NCBI GenBank assembly: GCA_046758005.1
Contig: JBHHZJ010000079.1
Location: 1-16,691 of the forward strand
Length of the DNA stretch: 16,691 bases
Origin: JBHHZJ01 sp046758005
GTDB lineage: Bacteria; Pseudomonadota; Alphaproteobacteria; Kiloniellales; J153
Reading direction: 5' to 3'
Positions 1 to 7,189 of this stretch are shown here, piece after piece (the stretch's first letter is position 1; every line of letters starts with the position of its first letter). Both the position numbers and the translations under genes were made by a program. The notes below the pieces were generated by a model that was given only the letters and a program-made list of their open reading frames with translations, was not told where the DNA came from and ran no database searches.

Positions 1-472
1 AGTAGGCCGAGCCCGCGAAGGGATGGATCTGGTGCCCGGCGATCGAGGTGATGTTGACGATGCACCCCTGGCCGCGACGCAGCGCCGCGGCGAAGCCGCG
101 CGCGAGCACGAGCGGCGTGAACAAGTTGAGCTCGAAGACCTCGCGCCAGGTGGGCAGGTCGCCGTTGAGGCAGCCCAGGCGCTCCTTGAACGGCGTCTTG
201 GGCGAGACGGCAGCGTTGTTGACCAGCGCGTGCAAGGGGGCCTCGCCGAGGATGGCGTTGGCCTGCGCGACGAAAGCCTCGACGTTGTCGGGGCTGACCA
301 GGTCGACGGTCAGATGGTGCGTCCAGTTGGGATCGCGCTTGCATTCGGCCGGGACGGCCTCGCGCGAGCAGGTGATGATGCGCCAGCCCTCGTCGCTGAA
401 CCGCTTGACCGTGGCGTGCCCGATTCCCCGGCTGGCGCCGGTCAGGATCACGGTCTTGCGCTCGGTCGTCAT
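1..472 (-). CDS. SDR-family NAD(P)-dependent oxidoreductase, C-terminus cut by the window edge
   Basis: The first 157 residues of a classical short-chain dehydrogenase are visible. The cofactor-binding motif TGASRGIG lies at residues 11-18, directly after the first beta strand. An NNAA motif follows in the middle, then a catalytic-serine segment (NITSIAG). The last complete codon in the window is a tyrosine that fits the catalytic Tyr of the YxxxK motif, so the Lys and about 80-100 residues lie outside. The family reduces or oxidises carbonyl/hydroxyl substrates with NAD(P)(H) in the cytosol; the substrate cannot be read from this fragment. The ATG at 472 puts the Rossmann strand at the usual distance from the N-terminus. 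The gene lies 73 bp downstream of the 126-aa gene on the same strand and could be co-transcribed with it. The family call is secure; the specific role is unknown. Confidence 0.9.
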   Translation of the reverse strand, partial: MTTERKTVILTGASRGIGHATVKRFSDEGWRIITCSREAVPAECKRDPNWTHHLTVDLVSPDNVEAFVAQANAILGEAPLHALVNNAAVSPKTPFKERLGCLNGDLPTWREVFELNLFTPLVLARGFAAALRRGQGCIVNITSIAGHQIHPFAGSAY

Positions 473-545
473 GGCGCGATTGTAGCGAAGGCGCGCCGCG
501 CCGCCAGTCCCGAACCGGCCGCGGCCGCCGCGGCGCGGCGCCCGA

Positions 546-926
546 TCAACCCGGCCCCGCCGGGCGCACCGAGACCACGCGGAAGGTGCGCAAGGTGCCG
601 TCCTGCTCGCGCAGCGACACGTACTCGCCTTGCTTGAAGACGTGGCTGTCGAACTTGAAACCGGGCTCGTCCCCCTCCGCGTGGCGGGCGACGTCGTAGT
701 GGAAGGCCCAGGACCCGCCGCGCCGGTGCACCAGATGGCCGCGCTCGTCCGGCTCGCCCTCCCAGAAGCGCCGGACCCAGCATCGCGCGCGGTGCTTGCG
801 CCACCCCTTGGCGTCGATGTGGCCCTCGGGGGTGAGCGGCGCCACGAACTCGTACCCGCGCCGGGTGCTTCCCTCGGGGAACTCGGGGTCGCGGGCCAGC
901 TCCAATCGGACGGTGCTCAGGCTCAT
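546..926 (-). CDS. Conserved-looking protein of unknown function (126 aa)
   Basis: I do not recognise a named family. The start at 926 is chosen because GAGGA sits 8 bases upstream of this ATG; the frame is open further upstream, but that extension is arginine-rich and has no ribosome site I can see. The protein begins MSLSTVRLELARDPEFPEGS. It is soluble and rich in aromatic and charged residues, with motifs such as GYEFVAPLTPEGHID and GWAFHYD-like WAFHYD. The C-terminal third (FKQGEYVSLREQDGTLRTF) looks like a small beta-barrel segment. There is no signal peptide or membrane segment. GC-biased third positions and a clear ribosome site make it a real gene. It is downstream of the stress-protein gene (174-bp gap) and upstream of the SDR, all on one strand. 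Its function remains unassigned. Confidence 0.75.
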   Translation of the reverse strand: MSLSTVRLELARDPEFPEGSTRRGYEFVAPLTPEGHIDAKGWRKHRARCWVRRFWEGEPDERGHLVHRRGGSWAFHYDVARHAEGDEPGFKFDSHVFKQGEYVSLREQDGTLRTFRVVSVRPAGPG

Positions 927-1100
927 AAACGGGTCCTCGATGTCTGCGCGCCGGCGGCGCCCACCGCCTCGTCCCCGGTAAGGCTGGCACAAGGCGGCGC
1001 AGTCTTCCAGAGCCAACATGGCGGACATCCGGCGGTCACGGCGCGGCTTGGGCGCCACGGCTTCGTTTTCGCGATCTTCGTGGTCTCGGCGGAACGCTCG

Positions 1101-1970
1101 TCAGTGAACCATGAAAACCGGGATCTCCCCTTGGCCCAGAACGCCACGCGTGGCGCCGCCCAGCACCAGCTCGCGCAGCCGGCTGTGCCCGTAGGCGCCC
1201 ATGACCATCAGGTCCGCGCCGGCCTTGTCCGCCTCGCCGAGCAGGGCCCCGCCGATCGGGCCGGGTCCCGGGGTGAAAGCCCAGGTCCGCGCCGCGATCC
1301 CGTGCGCGCCGAGATACCGGGCAAGCTCGCTCGGCTCGGCCGCGTCCTCGGTCTCGCGCGCGGTCAGGACCACGACCGACTCCGCCTTGGCGAGCAGCGG
1401 CAGGGCGGCGCCGACGGCGCGCGCCGCCTCGCGCGAGCGGTTCCAGGCCACGACGACGGTCCGGCCGAGGCGCTCGACCGGTGCCGCCGGCACCAGAAGC
1501 ACCGGCCGGCCGCTGTCGAACAGGGCCGCGTCGAAGGTGGCCGAGACGGCGCCCACGGCTTCGCGCCCCGGCCGGGCGAGCACGATCACGTCGCTGAGCC
1601 GGCCGCGGCGCAGCACCTCCGCGGCCTCGCGACCAACGACGTGGCGGAAGGAGACGGCGAACTTGCCGGGCTGCGGGGCCGCGTCCGGCTCGGCCAGGGG
1701 CAGCTTCGCCCCGACGCAGTGCCTTTCGTAAAGGCGGCGCGCCTCCGCGAGGCGGGTCTGCGCCTCGACCCGTAGGCTCTGCATGACCTGCTCGACGGCG
1801 GCCCCGGACATGCCCTCGCCGATCACCGGGGCAGCGTTCGTCACGTCGATCTCGACATAGAGCAGATCGACGTGCGCCGAGAAGCGGCGCCCGAGTTGGA
1901 GCGCCGCGCCCATCGCCGCCTCGCTGCCGGGGGCGCCGTCGATCACGGCCAGGATCGTCGCCAGCGACAC
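1101..1970 (-). CDS. Universal stress protein with tandem Usp domains (289 aa)
   Basis: Two Usp (alpha/beta, HUP-type) domains lie in one chain. The first runs from the N-terminal strand ATILAVIDGAPGSE to about residue 155. The second starts at RTVVVAWNRSREAARA and ends at the C-terminus. The second domain keeps the nucleotide-binding signature G-x2-G-x9-G (GAYGHSRLRELVLGG), as in ATP-binding Usp proteins. The first domain has lost it, so probably only one half binds nucleotide. The GTG at 1970 is preferred because GGGAGG lies 5 bases upstream; in-frame ATGs at 2018 and 2003 have no such site and would fall in the promoter. Such proteins are cytosolic and help survival under starvation, oxidative or low-oxygen stress. 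The FNR/FixK-type box at 2037-2050 supports oxygen-dependent control. Confidence 0.92.
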   Translation of the reverse strand: MSLATILAVIDGAPGSEAAMGAALQLGRRFSAHVDLLYVEIDVTNAAPVIGEGMSGAAVEQVMQSLRVEAQTRLAEARRLYERHCVGAKLPLAEPDAAPQPGKFAVSFRHVVGREAAEVLRRGRLSDVIVLARPGREAVGAVSATFDAALFDSGRPVLLVPAAPVERLGRTVVVAWNRSREAARAVGAALPLLAKAESVVVLTARETEDAAEPSELARYLGAHGIAARTWAFTPGPGPIGGALLGEADKAGADLMVMGAYGHSRLRELVLGGATRGVLGQGEIPVFMVH

Positions 1971-2036
1971 ATCATCCTCCCATGTGACCTCGCTCAGGCC
2001 CATCGCATACCCTGACAAGGCATCGCGACGCCGGCA

Positions 2037-2050
2037 TTGACCTGCGTCAA
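2037..2050. promoter_or_regulatory. FNR/FixK-type binding site upstream of the Usp gene
   Basis: A perfect dyad, TTGAC-N4-GTCAA, matches the FNR/FixK/Anr half-site pattern (TTGAT/C-N4-G/ATCAA). It lies about 66 bp upstream of the chosen GTG start of the stress-protein gene. On the minus strand a weak -10-like TATGCG follows at 2009-2004. That would place the box about 46 bases upstream of the inferred start site, close to the -41.5 expected for class II activation. The spacing is my estimate. No other gene starts nearby, so the stress-protein gene is the only plausible target. Confidence 0.65.
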
Positions 2051-2108
2051 AATAGGCCCGGCGCAGGCCATTGCCGCGACCGCGCGGCCCGGGGCGGGCC
2101 GGGAAACT

Positions 2109-3044
2109 TCAGGCGAACCTCGCCCGCGTCTCCTCGATCCCGTGCGGGTCCTGGTGGATGATGACCTCGGCATCCGGGAAGGCGGCGCGCAGAGCCACCT
2201 CGACCTCGTCGGCCACCTCGTGCGCGCGGTACAGGCTGATCGAACCCTCCATCTCGATATGGACCTGGATGAAGGTCATGGGCCCCGACACGCGCGTTCG
2301 CAGATCGTGCAGGTCGATCACGCCGGGATGCTCGAGCACGATCCCTTTGATGCGCTGGCGCTCGAGGTCCGGCAACTCGCGGTCCATCAGCATGTCGAGC
2401 CCGCCGCGGGCGATGGTCCACGCGTTCTTGAGGATGTAGCCGGCGATGGCGATGCCGAACAGCGGGTCCGCATAGAGCAGGCCGAAATCGGACGCGAGGA
2501 CCAGGGCGAGGATGACCGCGCCGTTGATCAGCAGGTCGCCCACGTAGTGCAACGAGTCGGCCTTGATCGCGACCGAGCCCGTCTTGCGCACGACGTAGGC
2601 CTGGAAACGGGTCAACACGAAGGTGAGGACGATCGCGAACACCATCACCCCGATGCCGACCTCGCTGTGCAACACGGCCCTCGGCTGGTAAAGGCGGTGA
2701 CCGGCCTCGATGATGAGAAAGATGGCCGAACCGGCGATGAAGGTCGACTGCGCGAGCGCGGCCAGCGGTTCCGCCTTGCCGTGGCCGAAACGATGCTCGC
2801 GGTCGGGCGGCGTGAGCGCGTGGCGCACCGCCAGCAGGTTGACCATGGAGGCGGCCACGTCGAGCAGCGAATCGATCAGCGTGGACAGCAGGCTGACCGA
2901 GTCGGTCAGCAGCCAGGCGACGAACTTGACGACGATCAGGCTCACCGCGACCGTGACCGAGGCATAGGTGGCCAGCCGCATGAGGCGGGCCCCGGCAACG
3001 GCCGGCGCAGCTCGGTGGACGCCTTGTTCGCTCACGTCTCCCAT
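2109..3044 (-). CDS. fieF: Cation diffusion facilitator, FieF/YiiP type (divalent metal efflux)
   Basis: A 311-aa member of the cation diffusion facilitator family, slightly longer than E. coli FieF/YiiP (300 aa). About six membrane helices span residues 25-210, followed by a cytoplasmic ferredoxin-like domain. The intramembrane metal site is intact: Asp58 and Asp62 (DSLLD) in helix 2, His166 and Asp170 (HYVGD) in helix 5. The loop HRFGHGKAE matches the site B region. Cytosolic metal ligands also appear, including His297 and Asp299 in IIHQDP. The predicted activity is proton-coupled export of Zn2+/Fe2+/Mn2+ across the inner membrane; exact specificity is not readable. The ATG at 3044 has AGGA upstream; a GTG at 3035 is a possible alternative. 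It follows pdxH by 38 bp on the same strand, so the two may be co-transcribed. Confidence 0.93.
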   Translation of the reverse strand: MGDVSEQGVHRAAPAVAGARLMRLATYASVTVAVSLIVVKFVAWLLTDSVSLLSTLIDSLLDVAASMVNLLAVRHALTPPDREHRFGHGKAEPLAALAQSTFIAGSAIFLIIEAGHRLYQPRAVLHSEVGIGVMVFAIVLTFVLTRFQAYVVRKTGSVAIKADSLHYVGDLLINGAVILALVLASDFGLLYADPLFGIAIAGYILKNAWTIARGGLDMLMDRELPDLERQRIKGIVLEHPGVIDLHDLRTRVSGPMTFIQVHIEMEGSISLYRAHEVADEVEVALRAAFPDAEVIIHQDPHGIEETRARFA

Positions 3045-3082
3045 CCCGTCCTGGCCCGGCGCGCGCTCGCCGCGCGCGCGGG

Positions 3083-3676
3083 TCACGGATACAGCCGCTC
3101 CGTCCTCCAACCCTCTCCGGTGCGATAATAGGCCAGACGGTCGTGCAACCGGAACTTTCCCTGGCGCCAGAATTCGATGTAGCCGGGCACGACCAGGAAG
3201 CCGGACCAGTACGGCGGCCGCGGCACCTTGCCGACCGCGTACTTGAGGCCGAACTCCGCCACCCGCTTCTCCAGCTCGAACCGGCTCTTCAGCGGCCGGG
3301 ATTGCCGGCTCGCCCAGGCGCCGATCCGCGCGTCGCGCGGCCGGGTGTCGAAATAGGCGTCCGCCTCGGCGTCGTCGACCCGCCGCACCTCGCCTTCGAC
3401 GCGCACCTGGCGACCCAGCGACTTCCAATGGAACACAAGGGCCCCCTTGGGATGGGCCAGCAGATGCCGCCCTTTGCGGCTCTCGACGTTGGTATAGAAA
3501 ACGAAGCCCCGCTCATCCACCGCCTTGAGAAGGACCATCCGGGCCGACGGCATGCCGTCCTCCGCGACCGTGGCGAGCGTCATGGCGGTGGGGTCGTTGG
3601 GTTCGCTCGCCTCGGCCTCCTTGAGCCAGCCCTTGAAGACCTCGATCGGATCTTCGGGGGGGTCCTGGTCGAACAT
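3083..3676 (-). CDS. pdxH: Pyridoxine/pyridoxamine 5'-phosphate oxidase
   Basis: This FMN enzyme makes pyridoxal 5'-phosphate from PNP or PMP in the final and salvage step of vitamin B6 biosynthesis, in the cytosol. The 197-aa length is at the short end of the usual 197-218. It shows the family hallmarks in order: AMTLATVAEDGMPSARMVLLK (FMN phosphate and isoalloxazine contacts), YTNVESRKGRHL, a GRQVRVEGEVRRV strand, the SRQSRPL loop, and the C-terminal dimerisation region PPYWSGFLVVPGYIEFW...RLHDR ending in RLYP. The ATG at 3676 gives the family-typical N-terminus (MFDQDPPEDPIEVF); a longer open frame reaches back into the divergent lipoprotein promoter and is not believed. The ribosome site is weak. 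fieF follows 38 bp downstream; the lipoprotein gene diverges. Confidence 0.96.
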   Translation of the reverse strand: MFDQDPPEDPIEVFKGWLKEAEASEPNDPTAMTLATVAEDGMPSARMVLLKAVDERGFVFYTNVESRKGRHLLAHPKGALVFHWKSLGRQVRVEGEVRRVDDAEADAYFDTRPRDARIGAWASRQSRPLKSRFELEKRVAEFGLKYAVGKVPRPPYWSGFLVVPGYIEFWRQGKFRLHDRLAYYRTGEGWRTERLYP

Positions 3677-3852
3677 GGTCTCAATCCGGTCCAGATGGGT
3701 GTTCCCGGGCGGGCCGGGCCGCGGCGCCCGGTGGCGGGCCGGCGGGGTTATTGAGCCGGCGGGGATACAACTGTTAATCTTCTCGTACAAGATCCATGAA
3801 ATACATATATGTTGTTGAGCGCGTCCGTTCACTGTCTGGAGAGGCAATTACC
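3677..3852. promoter_or_regulatory. Divergent intergenic region between pdxH and the lipoprotein gene
   Basis: This 176-bp gap must hold promoters in both directions. Its right half (about 3765-3830) is much more AT-rich than anything around it, including CATATAT and GTTAATCTT stretches, as expected for promoter DNA in a genome this rich in GC. I could not fix a convincing -35/-10 pair. A weak TTGAGC at 3751 and, on the other strand, TTAACA near 3776 are only hints. A good ribosome site (GGAGAGG, spacing about 8) precedes the plus-strand gene at 3853. Confidence 0.35.
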
Positions 3853-4326
3853 ATGCGATTCAAGACGATGCTTGCCGCCGCCGCGATCGCGTTGACGACC
3901 GCGGCCTGCGCCCAGAACGGCCAGTACGGCACCAAGCAGACCGTCGGGGCCCTCGGCGGCGCGGCGCTCGGCGGCTGGGCCGGGTCGCAGATCGGCTCGG
4001 GCACGGGCAAACTGGCGGCGACCGCGGCCGGCGTGCTGATCGGCGCCCTGGTCGGCAGCGAAATCGGCCGGACCATGGACGAAGTGGACAAGCAGAAGGC
4101 CGAGCGAGCCTACACCCAGGCGACGACCGCCCCGGTCGGCCAGACCATCAGTTGGAGCAACCCCGAGACCGGCAACTACGGCTCGGTGACCCCGGTCCGA
4201 GAGGGGACCAAGGAGACCGGCGAATACTGCCGTGAGTTCCAGCAGACCGTCGTCGTCGGCGGCCAGGAGGAGCAAGCCTACGGCATCGCCTGCCGCAAGC
4301 CGGACGGGTCCTGGGAAATTCAATAA
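3853..4326 (+). CDS. Glycine-zipper outer-membrane lipoprotein (17 kDa surface antigen / RT0821-Lpp0805 type)
   Basis: A 157-aa protein with an N-terminal lipoprotein signal: two basic residues, an alanine-rich hydrophobic core and a Cys at residue 19 after TTAA, giving a plausible lipobox. A glycine-zipper two-helix segment follows at about residues 33-78 (GALGGAALGGWAGSQIGSGTG, then AAGVLIGALVGSEIG). The C-terminal domain carries the two-cysteine pattern typical of the family: YCREFQQTVVVGG..EQAYGIACRKPDGSWEI. This resembles the rickettsial 17 kDa antigen and related envelope lipoproteins, which sit in the outer membrane; their exact role is not established. The ATG at 3853 is chosen because GGAGAGG precedes it; an upstream in-frame ATG at 3796 would spoil the signal peptide. 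The gene is monocistronic, ending at an intrinsic terminator. Confidence 0.88.
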   Translation: MRFKTMLAAAAIALTTAACAQNGQYGTKQTVGALGGAALGGWAGSQIGSGTGKLAATAAGVLIGALVGSEIGRTMDEVDKQKAERAYTQATTAPVGQTISWSNPETGNYGSVTPVREGTKETGEYCREFQQTVVVGGQEEQAYGIACRKPDGSWEIQ

Positions 4327-4330
4327 TCCC

Positions 4331-4350
4331 AAAGGCCTATGGCCTTTTCC
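4331..4350 (+). terminator. Intrinsic terminator after the lipoprotein gene
   Basis: A perfect 7-bp stem (AAAGGCC / GGCCTTT) with a three-base TAT loop leads into TTTTCC. It begins 5 bp after the stop codon. It has the shape of a rho-independent terminator, although the stem contains three A-T pairs. Confidence 0.75.
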
Positions 4351-4353
4351 TCA

Positions 4354-4375
4354 GGGGCGCCGACAGCGGCGCCCC
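4354..4375 (+). repeat. GC-only hairpin between the terminator and cbpA
   Basis: A perfect 8-bp inverted repeat (GGGGCGCC / GGCGCCCC) with a six-base loop GACAGC starts four bases after the terminator T-run. No T-run follows it. It could be a second, backup terminator element or a structured leader of the cbpA transcript, whose start codon lies 44 bp downstream. Confidence 0.6.
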
Positions 4376-4418
4376 AAGCTCATGGCGGACGGCTCGGTCG
4401 AAGGTCGCGTAAGCCGGC

Positions 4419-5324
4419 ATGAAGGATCCCTACAAGGTCCTGGGGGTGAACCGCGGCGCCAGCGCGGAGGAGATCAAGCGCGCCTACCGCCAGCTGGCCA
4501 AGAAGCTGCACCCCGACCTGCACCCGGGCAACGCCAAGGTCGAGCAGGAGTTCAAAGAGGTCTCGCAAGCCTACGCGATCCTCAGCGACCCGGAAAAGCG
4601 CAAACGCTTCGACCGGGGCGAGATCGACTCCAGCGGTCAGGACCGGGGCCGGGCCGGCGGGTTCTACCGGGAGTACGCCGAACGCGGCCGGGGCGCGAAG
4701 TACCGGCCCTTCGACTTCGCCGCGGACATCAACGTCGAGGATATCATCTCCGACCTGTTCGGCGGCGCCCGGCGCGCGGCGCGGCGCGGCGCGGACGTGT
4801 CCTACACCGCCCCCATCGACTTCCTCGACGCCGCGGTCGGCGCCAAGAAGCGCCTGCGCCTGTCCGACGGCAAGGTGCTGGACATGGTGATTCCCGCCGG
4901 CACCGCCGACCGCCAGACCCTGCGCCTCAAGGGCCAGGGCCTGCCCGGCGAGCACGGCGGCGAGCCCGGCGACGCCTACGTCGAGGTGCACCTCCAGCCG
5001 CACCCCTATTTCACGCGCAAGGACAACGACGTACACATCGAATTTCCAGTGACCTTGCAGGAAGCCGTGCTGGGCGCCACGGTCCGTGTCCCGACGGTCC
5101 ACGGCACGGTGTCGATGCGCATCCCGGCCGGCTCCAACACCGGGACCACGCTGCGGCTCAAGGGCAAGGGCATCCTCGACCGCAAGACGGGGGTCAAGGG
5201 CGACCAGTACGTCAAGCTGAAGTTGACCCTGCCGGATACGCCGGACAGCGAGCTCAAGGCGTTCGTCGAGCGCTGGGGCAAGCGCCACGCCTACGACCCG
5301 CGGCGCAAGGCCGGCATGACATGA
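4419..5324 (+). CDS. cbpA: CbpA-type DnaJ-family co-chaperone (301 aa)
   Basis: The protein has an N-terminal J-domain at residues 1-70 with the essential HPD tripeptide at 31-33, a short G-rich linker, and two DnaJ C-terminal substrate-binding domains. The cysteine-rich zinc-finger repeats of DnaJ proper are absent. This makes it a class II J-protein like E. coli CbpA (306 aa). The conserved LRLKGQGLPGEHGGEPGDAYV and the later LRLKGKGI blocks mark the C-terminal domains, and a typical dimerisation tail follows. It stimulates the ATPase of DnaK and delivers clients in the cytosol; E. coli CbpA also binds curved DNA, but that cannot be judged here. The ATG at 4419 gives the canonical MKDPYKVLGV start, although the ribosome site is weak. 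The next gene encodes the matching modulator CbpM, supporting the assignment. Confidence 0.93.
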   Translation: MKDPYKVLGVNRGASAEEIKRAYRQLAKKLHPDLHPGNAKVEQEFKEVSQAYAILSDPEKRKRFDRGEIDSSGQDRGRAGGFYREYAERGRGAKYRPFDFAADINVEDIISDLFGGARRAARRGADVSYTAPIDFLDAAVGAKKRLRLSDGKVLDMVIPAGTADRQTLRLKGQGLPGEHGGEPGDAYVEVHLQPHPYFTRKDNDVHIEFPVTLQEAVLGATVRVPTVHGTVSMRIPAGSNTGTTLRLKGKGILDRKTGVKGDQYVKLKLTLPDTPDSELKAFVERWGKRHAYDPRRKAGMT

Positions 5325-5369
5325 GGGCTTGGCGCGCACGGACGCGGACGGGAAAGGGATAGACGGGGC

Positions 5370-5717
5370 ATGTTGGCGACGTTCGAGGAAGTCGTGGCCG
5401 AGATCGAGGTCACCAGCGGCGAGCTGAGCGCCTGGATCGAACGCAACTGGGTCCTGCCCGTGGAACAGGGCGGCCGCTACTTTTTCGACGAGGCCGACCT
5501 GGCGCGCGCGCGCCTGATCGCCGAGCTCCACCGCGACCTGGAGGTCAACGAGGAAGCCATGCCGGTGGTGCTGCGCCTGCTCGATCAGGTGTACAGCCTG
5601 CGCCGCGCGCTCGCCGATCTGAACGCGGCGATCAAGACCCTGCCGGAGGAGGCGCGCGCCCAGCTTCGCGCCCAGCTGCGCAACGTTTCCGGGACTTCCG
5701 ACTCGCCGGGTTCATAG
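5370..5717 (+). CDS. cbpM: Chaperone modulator CbpM
   Basis: A 115-aa protein with a MerR-like winged helix-turn-helix (about residues 5-60) followed by a helical, coiled-coil-prone tail (VVLRLLDQVYSLRRALADL). This is the CbpM architecture; E. coli CbpM is 101 aa. CbpM binds the J-domain of CbpA and blocks its co-chaperone and DNA-binding activity. The key support is its position 45 bp downstream of cbpA on the same strand, the usual cbpA-cbpM arrangement. A purine-rich stretch (AAAGGGA, then GGGG) precedes the ATG. Its 3' end overlaps the end of the convergent yihY-type gene by 6 bp. A free-standing MerR-like regulator is the only reasonable alternative. Confidence 0.88.
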   Translation: MLATFEEVVAEIEVTSGELSAWIERNWVLPVEQGGRYFFDEADLARARLIAELHRDLEVNEEAMPVVLRLLDQVYSLRRALADLNAAIKTLPEEARAQLRAQLRNVSGTSDSPGS

Positions 5718-7028
5718 CCCCGCGGCCGCCGCGCCGCGCGCCGGCGCCTCGTCCCGGCCGGCCCCCTGCGCCGCCTCCGCAAGCAGCGCCGCCACGCTGC
5801 GCGCCATGTGGCGCTCTCCGGCCTCGGCCAGGCCGGCCACGACCGCCTGCGCCGCCGGATGCCAGCCGGGGCCGGGGGCGAGCGGAAGGTCGAGAGCCTG
5901 GGCGACATCGCCTAGCGTCACGGCATCCAGATCGCGGCACAGCACCCAGCGCGCGCCGGGGGTGCGCTCCACCAACCCGGCGCGGCGCAGGCGGCGCAGG
6001 GTCGCGTCGATCTCGGCCGGCGTGGCCGGGAGGTGCCGTCCGAGAGTCCGTTCCCGGGGCCTGTCCCCCGTCCGGCTCGCCTCTCTGAGCCGGGCGAGCA
6101 CGCTCAGCGCCAGCGCCAGGCGTGCGCCCGGACCGGCGGCCTCGCTGCCGCGGGCCCGGGACGCCCGCCACTCCGGCAGGGCCGCCGCGACCTCCGCCCC
6201 GAACAGGGTCACCGCCCAGGACAAATACATCCAGACCAGGAAGATCGGCAGCGTCGACACGGCGCCGTAGACCAGCTGATAGGACGGAAAGTGGCGCAGG
6301 TAGAGCCCGAAGCCCGCCTTCAGGACCTCGAAGAGCAGGGCGGCGACCAGACCGCCGGCCAGGGCATGGCCGGGATGGACCGTGCGGTTCGGCACGACGA
6401 GATAGATGAGCGCGAAGCCCAGGACCGACAGCCCGATGGACAGCAGCCGGGACAGGCCCACAAGGCCGCCCAACGCCGCGCCGTCGAACCACTGCACGAC
6501 CGCGAAGGCGTAACTCGACACCGACAGCGAGGCCCCGATCAGCAGCGGCCCCAGGGTGAGCAACGCCCAATAGACCGCCAGGCGCATCGCCAGCGGCCGC
6601 GGCTCGGCCACGCGCCAGATCGCGTTGAGCGCCCCGTCGATATTGGACACCAGCAGGAACGCGGTCACCGCCAGGCCGAACAGGCCGGGCGCGGTCAGCT
6701 TGCTCGCGTTCTCGACGAACGTGGTCAGCTCCCGGCTGACCTCCAGGCCCGCGTCCGGCAGGAAGGTGTCGAGGACGAAGAGCTGCAGCTGCGCCCGCCA
6801 CGGCTCGAAGGCGGGAAAGCCGGCGAGGATCGCCAGCCCGATGGCAAACAGCGGCACGATGGCGAGCAGCGACACGTAGCTCAACCCGGCGGCCTGGCGC
6901 AGCCCGCCGTCGGCCAGGAAGCGCCGCGCCGCGTAACCGAGGAAACGGCCGATCCGCTCGGCCTTCAGGACGAAGCGCAGCCACGCGACGGTGCGCCGCC
7001 AAGAGCGGCTCTGCGGCGTCGACTCCAT
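5712..7028 (-). CDS. YihY/BrkB-family inner-membrane protein with a C-terminal winged-helix-like extension
   Basis: A 438-aa membrane protein. The YihY family core (formerly misnamed RNase BN) covers about residues 30-290: a starting amphipathic segment (RFLADGGLRQAAGLSYVSLLAIVPLF), then five or six further hydrophobic helices, including the conserved NIDGALNAIWRV region and the final SWAVTLFGAEVAAALP helix. E. coli YihY is about 290 aa, so roughly 140 residues are extra. The tail reads TPAEIDATLRRLRRAGLVERT and then LDAVTLGDVAQAL, a pattern of a DNA-binding-type winged helix, followed by an alanine-rich end. Similar extended forms occur in proteobacteria; the role of either part is unknown. 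It overlaps the convergent cbpM by 6 bp and diverges from fabI. I see no clear ribosome site before the ATG at 7028. Confidence 0.88.
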   Translation of the reverse strand: MESTPQSRSWRRTVAWLRFVLKAERIGRFLGYAARRFLADGGLRQAAGLSYVSLLAIVPLFAIGLAILAGFPAFEPWRAQLQLFVLDTFLPDAGLEVSRELTTFVENASKLTAPGLFGLAVTAFLLVSNIDGALNAIWRVAEPRPLAMRLAVYWALLTLGPLLIGASLSVSSYAFAVVQWFDGAALGGLVGLSRLLSIGLSVLGFALIYLVVPNRTVHPGHALAGGLVAALLFEVLKAGFGLYLRHFPSYQLVYGAVSTLPIFLVWMYLSWAVTLFGAEVAAALPEWRASRARGSEAAGPGARLALALSVLARLREASRTGDRPRERTLGRHLPATPAEIDATLRRLRRAGLVERTPGARWVLCRDLDAVTLGDVAQALDLPLAPGPGWHPAAQAVVAGLAEAGERHMARSVAALLAEAAQGAGRDEAPARGAAAAGL

Positions 7029-7080
7029 GGCGCGATGTTATGGCAGAAACCGCGCCGCGAAGGGCCAAAAATGCGTCCGC

Positions 7081-7096
7081 CCCGCGGCGCCGCGGG
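7081..7096. repeat. Perfect 16-bp GC palindrome in the yihY-fabI divergent region
   Basis: The sequence CCCGCGGCGCCGCGGG is its own reverse complement. It sits 53 bp upstream of the yihY-type start and 24 bp upstream of the fabI -35 box. It could be a dimeric regulator site, but a GC-only palindrome can also arise by chance in such GC-rich DNA. Confidence 0.4.
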
Positions 7097-7119
7097 CCCT
7101 CGGCCCGGCGGTCCCGGAT

Positions 7120-7147
7120 TTGACCGGCCCAACCTTTTGTGTAGGAT
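7120..7147 (+). promoter_or_regulatory. Sigma70-type promoter for fabI
   Basis: TTGACC at 7120-7125 (five of six consensus bases) and TAGGAT at 7142-7147 (four of six) are separated by 16 bp. Transcription would begin near 7154, giving a leader of about 35 bases before the fabI ATG. It lies in the only AT-richer stretch of this intergenic region. Confidence 0.6.
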
Positions 7148-7189
7148 GCCGCACGGCCGCGACGGGGCGGGCGGATTGCGGGGGCATGC

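Noticed and set aside
927..1100. Possible small gene in the gap between the Usp gene and the 126-aa gene
   Set aside because: Open frames exist but have no ribosome site and no protein-like composition; I see only a plain spacer here.
1968..2018. ATG at 2018 or 2003 as the start of the stress protein
   Set aside because: The GTG at 1970 has GGGAGG at ideal spacing, and the upstream ATGs fall where the promoter under the FNR-type box should be.
2037..3128. Plus-strand 363-codon frame opposite fieF
   Set aside because: Histidine/aspartate/arginine-rich shadow typical of GC-rich antisense frames; fieF on the other strand has all family motifs.
2109..3428. A 439-codon minus-strand frame that would extend the FieF protein into pdxH
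   Set aside because: The extra N-terminal part lies antiphase within pdxH, is glycine/arginine-rich without protein character, and FieF begins normally at 3044.
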